The notes under the pieces were generated by a model. The model was not told where the DNA came from. It did not search any database and saw nothing but the letters and a program-made list of their open reading frames with translations. The position numbers and the translations under genes are program-made. From Tritonibacter mobilis (lineage in GTDB: Bacteria; Pseudomonadota; Alphaproteobacteria; Rhodobacterales; Rhodobacteraceae), in assembly GCF_001681715.1 (NCBI RefSeq), contig NZ_LNWY01000012.1, positions 62,001 to 126,000 on the forward strand: a stretch of DNA of 64,000 nt. The letters run 5' to 3'. Numbering within the stretch: the stretch's first letter is position 1; every line of letters begins with the position of its first letter. Positions 1 through 7,344 of this stretch are shown in pieces.

Positions 1-1259
1 CCCTTCGCAAGCGTGGCGAGGAAACGGCTCTGGCGGGTTTGATCCGGTGGCGTTGCGGCGGCGCTTTCATACTCTGACGACAACAGACGCAAGCGCCATG
101 CAATCACGGCTGCTTTCCCATCAAGTTTGATCTTAGCCAAGCGCGGCGCAAAGAGATCGGCCATCGCCATCTCAAGCCCCGCAGCCTGCGCCGCAGACCA
201 GAATGCAGGTAAGGTTTTCCGCACGGCTTCCGCGCTTTGGGTATTCAGCGCGGTATCAAATCGCTGCACCGCTTCGACGCGGTCCCAAATCCCACCAGAA
301 GCAGCAGGTTTGCGGTCCGTAAACAGGCCAAGCAGTTGGTTTGGGTTCATCGCGCGACTGCGGGTCAGACGCTCTGCGCCCTCAAGCTGTGCTTTCCATC
401 CCGCGATGTCACGCAGGTCCGCACTTGCAAAGGCACGGGGCAGCATTGTTGTGGGCATCGGCTCGCCAATCGCTTCGAACATGCGAAACTCCAGCGGCGT
501 GGGGCTCGCTGGTAGCGGCAGTGGTGGCATCCCTTCGTAGATGTCGGGATTAAGGAAGCGATCCAGAATCGCCATATCCTGTTTGCCAATGAGGGACAGC
601 GCATCGGCTGTCTCCAGCATCAGGGCTGCGGTCGGCCAATCTCCCCGGCGCGCGGCACAGAAAATGCGCGCGGAATAATCCTGCATCAAATAAGGATCAG
701 CCGTAAGTGCCGCGCAGCTGCGCTCTTCATCGCCATTTAGCAGTGTCGCATCAAACCACCGATCAAACCGCGCGGGGCTTTGGGTGGGCCCGGCCTCTTG
801 TACCAAGGCCTGCACGGGTTCCGTCGCTCCCAATTCACGCAGCCGGTCCAGCCGCGCCAGCAAGATCTGGTCATCATCGCGAAACGGCGGCCGCGCTTCC
901 GTAAGCAACAGCGTCATCAGCAGGGACTGCATCGCGGGCAGGTCATAGACCGGAACATCCCGGATAAGAGCGGCCAATTGATCCGCAGGACTGCCCTGCC
1001 AGAGGGTGATCGGCAGTCCCGTTCTGGCCTCAGGCACCAACCCCACCGGCGGCAACAATCGCTCCAGCGGGGTTACGGTGATATCGGGGCCATGCGCGCT
1101 CTGCGCCACGGGCGGCTCTTGCAAGAGTGTCGGCGGAATATTGGCAACCGGAGGAGCGGTATTCAGCCAATCAATCGCAGCCAGCGGTTCTCGCGCCAGC
1201 GCAGATGTCGCCGTCAGCAGAAATGCGCCAAGAGCCAGCGAGACGGTCTTAGTCGGCAT
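1..1259 (-). CDS. Conserved exported protein of unknown function, 3' part cut by the window edge
   Basis: Reading the minus strand leftward from an ATG at 1259 gives an open frame of about 419 codons that runs off position 1 without a stop. The N-terminus looks like a signal peptide (MPTKTVSLALGAFLLTATSA-LA), followed by a proline-rich stretch and then a helical, Leu/Ala/Asp-rich body with no catalytic motif that I recognise. An exported or periplasmic location is inferred from the leader. The start overlaps the end of the small membrane gene at 1249-1398 by 11 bases in another frame, so the two are probably translated together. Function unknown. The protein continues outside the window. Confidence 0.8.
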   Translation of the reverse strand, partial: MPTKTVSLALGAFLLTATSALAREPLAAIDWLNTAPPVANIPPTLLQEPPVAQSAHGPDITVTPLERLLPPVGLVPEARTGLPITLWQGSPADQLAALIRDVPVYDLPAMQSLLMTLLLTEARPPFRDDDQILLARLDRLRELGATEPVQALVQEAGPTQSPARFDRWFDATLLNGDEERSCAALTADPYLMQDYSARIFCAARRGDWPTAALMLETADALSLIGKQDMAILDRFLNPDIYEGMPPLPLPASPTPLEFRMFEAIGEPMPTTMLPRAFASADLRDIAGWKAQLEGAERLTRSRAMNPNQLLGLFTDRKPAASGGIWDRVEAVQRFDTALNTQSAEAVRKTLPAFWSAAQAAGLEMAMADLFAPRLAKIKLDGKAAVIAWRLRLLSSEYESAAATPPDQTRQSRFLATLAK

Positions 1260-1398
1260 TGAGCACCACAGGCTTGCGCACCTCCTCGGAGGGTGCTGAG
1301 AAATCCGCACCGAACCAAGGCCCTACGTAGGCATATGCAATCAACGCGATTGCCGCCAATAGGATGAGGATAGCCAAGTATTTTATTAAACGTGCCAT
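1249..1398 (-). CDS. Small single-pass membrane protein, 49 aa, unknown function
   Basis: An ATG at 1398 opens a 49-codon frame ending in TAA at 1249. The first residues (MARLIKYLAILILLAAIALI) form one strongly hydrophobic helix after a short basic N-terminus. A short soluble tail with Pro, Asp and Glu and the end KPVVLNAD follow. It overlaps the start of the downstream exported protein by 11 bases, which suggests translational coupling. The gene lies 83 bp from the divergent aroK start, so both may share one regulatory region. I do not recognise a family. Support comes from the clean membrane helix, the sensible start and the tight overlap. Confidence 0.6.
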   Translation of the reverse strand: MARLIKYLAILILLAAIALIAYAYVGPWFGADFSAPSEEVRKPVVLNAD

Positions 1399-1481
1399 GG
1401 GGGTCCCGGAGCCTGCTTCTTTGTGTGTTTTGAGAGTTTTATATATGGCCTTTTTGCCAATATCACGTCATTCACAGAAGA

Positions 1482-2072
1482 ATGAGCGAAAATCACCAAA
1501 TCACCGATGCGACGGCAGAAAGTTGCGCGCCGGGAAAATTGAAGAAGACCATTGTGCTGGTGGGGATGATGGGTGCCGGGAAAACCGCCGTAGGGCGGGC
1601 TTTGGCTGCGCGGCTGGATGTTCCGTTTCTCGACAGCGATCACGAGATCGAAGCCGCCGCCAATATGTCGATCCCCGAGATATTCGCCCGCGATGGTGAG
1701 CCGTTTTTTCGCGAAAAGGAACATCAGGTCATCACCCGTCTTCTGAAAGAGGAGTGCGGTGTCCTGTCGACCGGTGGCGGTGCCTTTCTGGCGGAGCGAA
1801 ACCGAACAGTGATGTCAGAAGCTGGTGTGTCCGTCTGTCTGCAAGCTGACCTTGATGTGCTGTGGAAGCGCGTCAAAGGTCGCGACACACGTCCGCTGCT
1901 CCGGTCCCCCGATCCATACAAATCGCTCTCGGATCTTTATCACGCGCGGGTGCCGATCTATGCGCAGGCGGACCTCAAGGTGATCTCCGACGGGCAAGTT
2001 TCGATCGACAATATGGTGGACCGGGTGCTCGAGGCACTGCGCGCCCGTCCCGATGTACTGGAGTTTAACTGA
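1482..2072 (+). CDS. aroK: Shikimate kinase
   Basis: Cytoplasmic kinase that phosphorylates shikimate with ATP on the way to chorismate and the aromatic amino acids. The 196-residue protein has a Walker A loop VGMMGAGKTAVG near residues 27-38 after a 20-residue extension, the shikimate-binding region with FLDSDHEIE, the conserved STGGGAF stretch, and RDTRPLL in the lid. Length is slightly above the usual 170-180 because of the N-terminal tail. Its stop codon shares one base with the aroB start (TGATG), so the two enzymes are translationally coupled. The aroK-aroB pair is a common bacterial arrangement. Confidence 0.96.
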   Translation: MSENHQITDATAESCAPGKLKKTIVLVGMMGAGKTAVGRALAARLDVPFLDSDHEIEAAANMSIPEIFARDGEPFFREKEHQVITRLLKEECGVLSTGGGAFLAERNRTVMSEAGVSVCLQADLDVLWKRVKGRDTRPLLRSPDPYKSLSDLYHARVPIYAQADLKVISDGQVSIDNMVDRVLEALRARPDVLEFN

Positions 2073-3193
2073 TGGAACAGATCGTTCATGTCCCTCTTGG
2101 TGCGCGCGCCTATGACGTGGTGATCGGACCGGATCTGGTGGCCGAAGCCGGCAAGCGGATTGCGCCCTTTGTGAGCCGCAAAAAAGTAGCGGTGCTGACG
2201 GATGAAACCGTGGCCGCACTCCATCTTGAGGCTTTGCGCGCAGGGCTTGCCGCCGAAGGCATCGAAATGGAAGCGCTCGCCCTGCCCGCGGGCGAAGCCA
2301 CCAAAGGCTGGCCGCAATTTACGCGCGCGGTTGAGTGGTTGTTGGAAAAACGGGTTGAGCGCGGCGATATTGTCATCGCCTTTGGTGGCGGCGTCATCGG
2401 TGATCTTGCAGGGTTTGCGGCATCTGTCCTGCGCCGGGGTGTGCGTTTTGTGCAGATCCCTACATCGTTGCTGGCGCAGGTCGACAGCTCCGTCGGTGGC
2501 AAAACCGGCATTAACGCCCCGCAAGGTAAAAACCTGATTGGTGCGTTTCATCAGCCCACCTTGGTGCTTGCAGATACTGCGATCCTCGGCACGCTCACGG
2601 AGCGTGACTTTCTCGCAGGTTACGGCGAGGTGGTGAAATACGGGTTGCTGGGAGATGCCGCGTTTTTTGACTGGCTAGAGGTCAACGCGCCCGCCATGGC
2701 GGCGGGCGACATGGCGCTGCGGGTCGAAGCGGTGGCGCGATCCGTCCAGATGAAAGCCGACATCGTGGCCCGTGACGAAACCGAGCAAGGCGACCGGGCG
2801 CTGCTGAACCTCGGGCATACCTTCTGCCACGCGCTCGAAGCGGCAACCGGGTATAGCGACCGCCTGTTACATGGCGAGGGCGTAGCCATCGGCTGCGCAT
2901 TGGCGTTTGAGCTTTCGGCTCGTCTCGGGCTGTGCAGCCAAGAAGACCCCAGCCGTGTACGTGCGCACCTCAAAGCCATGGGGATGAAAACCGATCTGGC
3001 CGATATCCCTGGCGATCTGCCCCCGGCCGAAGAATTGCTCCGACTGATGGGGCAGGACAAGAAAGTGGTTGACGGCCAGCTGCGCTTTATCCTCGCGCGC
3101 GGCATTGGTGAGGCTTTTGTGACCGCCGATGTGCCACAGGATAAGGTGCTGGAGGTCCTGCAAGAGGCGCTGGCCCAGAGTCAACCCGCTTAG
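2072..3193 (+). CDS. aroB: 3-dehydroquinate synthase
   Basis: Converts DAHP to 3-dehydroquinate, the second step of the shikimate pathway, using NAD and a divalent metal. The 373-residue length is normal. Visible family blocks are FGGGVIGDLAGFAASVLRRG around residues 105-124, IPTSLLAQVDSSVGGKTGIN just after it, and the metal-ligand histidine block LNLGHTFCHALE near 247-258. The ATG overlaps the aroK stop by one base. The next gene begins 65 bases downstream with its own Shine-Dalgarno, so aroB may close the coupled pair. Confidence 0.97.
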   Translation: MEQIVHVPLGARAYDVVIGPDLVAEAGKRIAPFVSRKKVAVLTDETVAALHLEALRAGLAAEGIEMEALALPAGEATKGWPQFTRAVEWLLEKRVERGDIVIAFGGGVIGDLAGFAASVLRRGVRFVQIPTSLLAQVDSSVGGKTGINAPQGKNLIGAFHQPTLVLADTAILGTLTERDFLAGYGEVVKYGLLGDAAFFDWLEVNAPAMAAGDMALRVEAVARSVQMKADIVARDETEQGDRALLNLGHTFCHALEAATGYSDRLLHGEGVAIGCALAFELSARLGLCSQEDPSRVRAHLKAMGMKTDLADIPGDLPPAEELLRLMGQDKKVVDGQLRFILARGIGEAFVTADVPQDKVLEVLQEALAQSQPA

Positions 3194-3258
3194 GTCTCAC
3201 TATCCATTGAGTGTCAGGACGCCTTGCGGATAGGGTTACCGTCAGAACAAGGTCGCCC

Positions 3259-3882
3259 ATGACACTCAACCCCACATCTGATGATGCAAATCTTGTGATC
3301 TTGCTGCTTGCTGCGGGTGCTTCGACACGTATGCGGGGGGGCGATAAGCTGATGGAACCCGTCTCAGGTCAGCCGCTCATTGCGCATTTGGCGCAGCAAG
3401 CACGGGCAACCGGGTTTTCTCTTTTTGTGACTCTACCCGACCTGGATCATCCGCGCGCAGGTGCCCTTCACGGGGCAAAACTGATCCCAGTCCCCGACGC
3501 AGACCAGGGCATGAGCGCGTCAATCCGCGCGGGGATCGCAAATCTTCCTGATCGGACGGCGGGTGTTATGATCCTGCCCGCAGACATGCCGGAGATCACC
3601 ACCGCAGATTTTCGAACGCTCGCGGATCAGTTTGATGGACCGGACGGCACGATCCTGCGCGCGAGCAGTGTGGACGATCACGGCCAGCCTCACCCCGGTC
3701 ATCCGGTCCTGTTTCCACGGCGCTGTTTTCACGCACTCAAAACCCTGACAGGCGACAACGGTGCCAAGGCGCTTTTGAGGGGAGAATCAGTGAGGCACAT
3801 CCCCCTGCCCGACCGCCACGCGCTGACGGATCTGGATACGCCCGAGGATTGGGCGGCGTGGCGCGCGGACCAAAATCGCTAG
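3259..3882 (+). CDS. MobA/MocA-like nucleotidyltransferase
   Basis: A nucleotidyltransferase-fold protein of 207 residues from the ATG at 3259, which follows an AAGG stretch at 3249-3252. The longer frame from 3211 adds a basic, atypical N-terminus, so the inner start is preferred. The NTP-binding signature ILLLAAGASTRMRGGDKLM lies near the N-terminus, and the metal/nucleotide block VMILPADMPEI is mid-protein. Such proteins transfer CMP or GMP to molybdopterin (MocA/MobA), often for xanthine dehydrogenase-type enzymes. No molybdoenzyme gene is adjacent, so the exact substrate stays open. It converges on the Hint gene with 15 bases between stops. Confidence 0.82.
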   Translation: MTLNPTSDDANLVILLLAAGASTRMRGGDKLMEPVSGQPLIAHLAQQARATGFSLFVTLPDLDHPRAGALHGAKLIPVPDADQGMSASIRAGIANLPDRTAGVMILPADMPEITTADFRTLADQFDGPDGTILRASSVDDHGQPHPGHPVLFPRRCFHALKTLTGDNGAKALLRGESVRHIPLPDRHALTDLDTPEDWAAWRADQNR

Positions 3883-3897
3883 CGCCACGATGCAAAA

Positions 3898-4563
3898 CTA
3901 GTGCAGCAACATCCGCGCTTCGCGTTCTTTCAGCTCACGGCGCGCAGAGGGATAGGCTTTTTGCCCCTCCTGTGTGCGAAGCTCTGGGAAGAGTTCGAAA
4001 ATCTCGTTGCGCTGCGCGTTGTCCAACCCACGCAGCGATTGGTCTACCGGCTGGAAACTCTCGGTCCACGCACCATCAGACAGCACCACCTCGTGTTGAT
4101 TGAACATGAAGTGGATATAGGTCACCGCCGTGGTCACAATCGCATCGATCCCAGTCAGGCCGGTCAGATGTTTCGCCGCCACCAAAACCTCACGATCCTC
4201 AAAATAGAGCGCGGTTTTGTCGTTGGCGACCAACACACGGTGGTTGGGACTGACCATCATATCGCGCTCTGGGAGACCGTTGCCCAAGGCCCCCTGACGG
4301 ATCAGGATTGGCTGCAGATGCGCCGCATGTGACAGATCTTCTTGCCCCATAGCGTTGTGGCCAAACCAGCGGATTTCCTGAATGCCATTGTCGCGGGTAA
4401 TAACCCGATCCCCAACCCGCAGGTTTTCCACAAGGCGTTCGCCACGCGGCGTTGCAATAAGTGTGCCGGGGGTAAAGCAGGGAGTGACCCGTTCGCAGCC
4501 CTGAGCCGAATTATGCCCCCCAGACGACGGCCTTTTCGGCCCGTTGTCGTGTGATTTGGCCAT
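3898..4563 (-). CDS. Hint-domain protein, nearly bare Hint module (221 aa)
   Basis: Almost the whole protein is a Hedgehog/intein-type Hint module of the kind called Hint_2. The predicted nucleophile is Cys29 (TPCFTPGTLIAT). It is followed by VENLRVGDRVITRDNG, a block-B-like MVSPNHRVLVA, and TYIHFMFNQHEVVLSDG. A further 50-residue tail (NEIFELFPELR) follows, which also appears in two paralogues at 24747-25841 and 56820-59378. Only 28 polar residues precede the cysteine, with no signal peptide, so the usual cargo is essentially missing. A GAAGGAG Shine-Dalgarno lies 8 bases before the ATG. Autocatalytic cleavage is known for Hint families; activity here is inferred only. Confidence 0.85.
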   Translation of the reverse strand: MAKSHDNGPKRPSSGGHNSAQGCERVTPCFTPGTLIATPRGERLVENLRVGDRVITRDNGIQEIRWFGHNAMGQEDLSHAAHLQPILIRQGALGNGLPERDMMVSPNHRVLVANDKTALYFEDREVLVAAKHLTGLTGIDAIVTTAVTYIHFMFNQHEVVLSDGAWTESFQPVDQSLRGLDNAQRNEIFELFPELRTQEGQKAYPSARRELKEREARMLLH

Positions 4564-5089
4564 GCTGCGGTCTCCTTCACTGTCGTTAGGTCGGGGTTTG
4601 CCCCCGTTCCCCCTCGCCCGCCATCATTCATGGCTGTGGCAAGGTTCCAAAGACATACCGGAGCTGACGCAGTGCACCTAGCCGAAACGCCAGTGCCCGC
4701 CCTCCACAAGCATAGAGCAGCCACGAATTAGGTGAGTGTACTTCTCTTCCATTGTTTCCGTAAAACCACCGCTTTGCGGCATTGATCTCGGCTGATCCAC
4801 TAAATTTGGCTAAAATTTGCGCCTAATTCGCGCAAAGCGACAATGAGTGCGCCCGTGACAGATCATTTGTTTCCGGTTCCGAAACTTGCGCCGAACCGGC
4901 ATCGGTATCTGATGCATTCAACGCATGCTCAATTCGATAAAATCGATTGTTGCCCGGTGTGCTGGAAATCTCGCACCATGCCCGATTCTGTTTCTTACCC
5001 ATACGAAAAACACGCCCGAATCATCGCATCTTTGTGATCCGCGCGTCGAGGGCATCACATTTGACGGTGAAAACCAGCGCGGTTCAGGA
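4564..5089. other. Intergenic region with an inverted repeat, no gene seen
   Basis: This 526-base stretch lies between the start of the Hint gene (minus) and the end of the enoyl-CoA hydratase gene (minus). Short open frames in it lack plausible starts or family features. It must hold the Hint promoter. A perfect 7-bp inverted repeat CCGGTTC/GAACCGG sits at 4873-4879 and 4893-4899 with a 13-base loop, without a U-tract. AT-richer sequence at about 4795-4840 could be promoter DNA, but I cannot assign boxes with confidence. Confidence 0.4.
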
Positions 5090-5893
5090 TCACTCGCCTG
5101 TCCAGTCCGGCATCGGAGATTTTGAGATAAACGCCCCGATCCCTGCCTCGGCATCGCGCGCCATCATGTTTTCGGCCATGGCCCGCCCTGCGTAGGCATA
5201 GGCCTCCGACAAAGACATCTGTGCTTGCTCATAAAACGCCGTTTTCCCGATCTTGATCGCTGCCAGAGATTTATCGGCGATGCGGCGGGCCAGATCCATG
5301 GTTTCTCGGCTGAGGTCTGCCAGTGGTACAACCCGATTGACGAGCCCCAACTCAGCCGCCCGCTGCGCGGAGATAAACTCTCCAAGCAACAGCATTTCCA
5401 TAGCATGTTTACGAGACAGGTTGCGGGTGAGCGCGACCATTGGCGTAGAACAGAACAAGCCAATGGTGACACCGGATGTTGCAAAACGGGCATCTTCAGC
5501 GGCGACCGCCAGATCACAGGTTGCAACCAGTTGGCAGCCCGCTGCGGTTGCGATGCCTGAAACTTCGGCAATCACTGGCTGCGGCAGCTCCACAATGGTC
5601 TGCATCATCCGCGAGCACGTGGCAAACAGCGCCTGAAAATAGTCAAAGCCACCATCGCCCTGCTCACGCGCCGCAGTCATTTCCTTGAGGTTATGACCGG
5701 CGCAAAAGTGATCCCCCGCCCCGGAGAGGATCACCACACGCACACTGCGGTCCTTGGCGATGTCATCAAGCATCGATTGCAGCGCCAGCAGCATCGCCTC
5801 GGAAAGGGCATTGATACTACGCGGCTGATTGAGCGTCAGGCGCGCAACACCTGCGTCATCCTGCCGGGTGATCAATTGATTATCCTCTGACAT
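5090..5893 (-). CDS. Enoyl-CoA hydratase/isomerase family protein, ECHDC3-like
   Basis: Crotonase-fold protein of 267 residues starting at the ATG at 5893, which has a strong AGGGAGGAG Shine-Dalgarno; the longer frame to 5947 is less likely. Oxyanion-hole segments are visible as HFCAGHNLKEM (about 62-72) and SGIATAAGCQLVATCDLAV (about 112-130). The stretch GVTIGLFCSTPMVAL resembles ECHDC3-type proteins. The position of the first catalytic glutamate of classic hydratases appears to be glycine (about residue 141), so ordinary hydration is doubtful. The substrate is unknown. The next gene upstream (IMPase) is on the same strand 63 bases away, so co-transcription is possible. Confidence 0.85.
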   Translation of the reverse strand: MSEDNQLITRQDDAGVARLTLNQPRSINALSEAMLLALQSMLDDIAKDRSVRVVILSGAGDHFCAGHNLKEMTAAREQGDGGFDYFQALFATCSRMMQTIVELPQPVIAEVSGIATAAGCQLVATCDLAVAAEDARFATSGVTIGLFCSTPMVALTRNLSRKHAMEMLLLGEFISAQRAAELGLVNRVVPLADLSRETMDLARRIADKSLAAIKIGKTAFYEQAQMSLSEAYAYAGRAMAENMMARDAEAGIGAFISKSPMPDWTGE

Positions 5894-5956
5894 GGCACTC
5901 CTCCCTATCGCCGGGTGGAGCCTAGAACAGGCAACTGCCGCCGCCAAGAGACAGGG

Positions 5957-6784
5957 TTAACGCAGGCCAAGCTCCGATATGACCTCATCGCGCATCTGCT
6001 GACCGGTGGCGACCGTCAGATACCCTTGGGTGAGTTCAGGCGCATAATCACGACCATCAGAGAGTTGCGCATGCCCCCCCGCTTCCAACGCGGCCAACAC
6101 GCCTGCAGCATGATCCCAGCAGTTCAGCCCTTCGGTCTGAACGAAATCCACATGCCCTTGCGCCATCATTCGGTATTCATGGCAAGAACAGAACAAGGAT
6201 GTCACGCGCTTTGCCTGCGCCATCCCTTGGACCACTGCCAGTTGTTCGTCTTTGGCAAACATGAAGTGCGGTACAAATCCATTCGCCTCGCTAAAGGCGC
6301 GCTGGGGTGCAACGTGCAGACGGCGCGGATCAAGGCCGGGAGACGCCATCCACGCGCCGCCCCCTAAGCTGGCCTGAACCCAGTCATCATTCACCGGGTC
6401 ATAAAGGAGGCCAAAAACGGTTTTACCGCGCACCGTCACTGCAAGAATGACGCCAAAGGTGGAAAGCCCATGCGCATAGTTCCAAGTGCCATCAATCGGG
6501 TCGACGATCACAGCAACCTCAGCGTCTGCGACCTGATCCAGAATGGCAGGATCTGCTGACACCGCTTCTTCGCCAATAACAACCGCGCCCGGAAGAATTG
6601 TCTGCAACGCGCGGGTTACATGTTCTTCTGCGGCGACATCGGCAACGGTCACCAAATCGATTGACGACGATTTCGCGGTGATCGCCCCAGCAGACAGATT
6701 GCGAAAGCGCGGCATGATCTCGATGCGCGCAGCATCTCTGACCATGGAAATAAGAGCGTTTTCAATGTCGTGATCCAACCGCAT
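5957..6784 (-). CDS. Inositol monophosphatase family protein
   Basis: A 275-residue Mg-dependent phosphatase of the IMPase/FIG superfamily. Metal-binding motifs are GEE at residues 71-73, DPIDGTWNY at 95-103, and CWDHAAGVLAALEAGG near the C-terminus. Family members dephosphorylate inositol phosphate, histidinol phosphate, PAP or sugar phosphates. The sequence alone does not settle which, and no pathway partner is adjacent. Expected to be cytoplasmic. It may lead a two-gene unit with the downstream ECHDC3-like gene. Confidence 0.88.
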   Translation of the reverse strand: MRLDHDIENALISMVRDAARIEIMPRFRNLSAGAITAKSSSIDLVTVADVAAEEHVTRALQTILPGAVVIGEEAVSADPAILDQVADAEVAVIVDPIDGTWNYAHGLSTFGVILAVTVRGKTVFGLLYDPVNDDWVQASLGGGAWMASPGLDPRRLHVAPQRAFSEANGFVPHFMFAKDEQLAVVQGMAQAKRVTSLFCSCHEYRMMAQGHVDFVQTEGLNCWDHAAGVLAALEAGGHAQLSDGRDYAPELTQGYLTVATGQQMRDEVISELGLR

Positions 6785-7016
6785 GCGACCTGTGCCTTCT
6801 GTAGGTGTCGATGCAATGGTCCTAGCGCCTCACGCAGAGAAGTTCACGCCCAAGAATGCGGACTTCTATGAAGTTTTGACGACACTTCAGCCAAGAGGCG
6901 TGCATCAAAATCCAATTTCTCAAGGTGGACTTATGCCACCACAGCGCAACGCGCCAAGGCTAAGGCAACTAGCCTGATCACACGATCAAACTCACGACAC
7001 AGTCATTTTGGGGTTA

Positions 7017-7106
7017 TGGCGGAGAGACAGGGATTCGAACCCTGGAGACGGTTTCCCGCCTACACACTTTCCAGGCGTGCGCCTTCGACCACTCGGCCAC
7101 CTCTCC
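7017..7106 (-). tRNA. tRNA-Ser (GGA)
   Basis: On the minus strand a 90-nt class II tRNA can be folded. The acceptor stem is GGAGAGG against TCTCTCC (one G-U pair) and CCA is encoded. The anticodon loop contains GGA, the long variable arm is GC-rich as in serine tRNAs, and the T arm is CAGGGTTCGAATCCCTG. GGA reads UCC and UCU serine codons. Confidence 0.96.
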
Positions 7107-7282
7107 GTGGAGGCGACTTTTGATGCATTACGGAGGGGATTGCAATAGGCTTTCTAAGAAAAAGTTCAGTTTTTTTCCAATCCATCCATTTCACCCTAAG
7201 TATTTGTGAAGATGGAGTTAATTATCTGGTTTCCGGAGTAGTTCGCGCAGCGAAGTTTGCGGCTCCCCGCTCCGCTTCAGAT

Positions 7283-7320
7283 AAAAAAACGCCGCTGCAG
7301 GAGATCCCGGCAGCGGCGTT
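7283..7320 (-). terminator. Rho-independent terminator after the MscS-family gene
   Basis: A perfect 11-bp stem (AACGCCGCTGC 7288-7298 with GCAGCGGCGTT 7310-7320) and an 11-base loop are followed on the minus strand by a run of seven T. It lies 25 bases past the stop of the MscS-family gene. Confidence 0.9.
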
Positions 7321-7344
7321 ATTTTGCGCATCGGTTCTGTGATC

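Noticed and set aside
127-1299. Several plus-strand open frames of 65-160 codons at the left edge
   Set aside because: They lie antisense to a continuous minus-strand frame with a signal peptide, and show no domain features.
4843-5037. 64-codon frame in the 4.6-5.1 kb gap
   Set aside because: No ribosome site or recognised domain; overlaps the inverted repeat.
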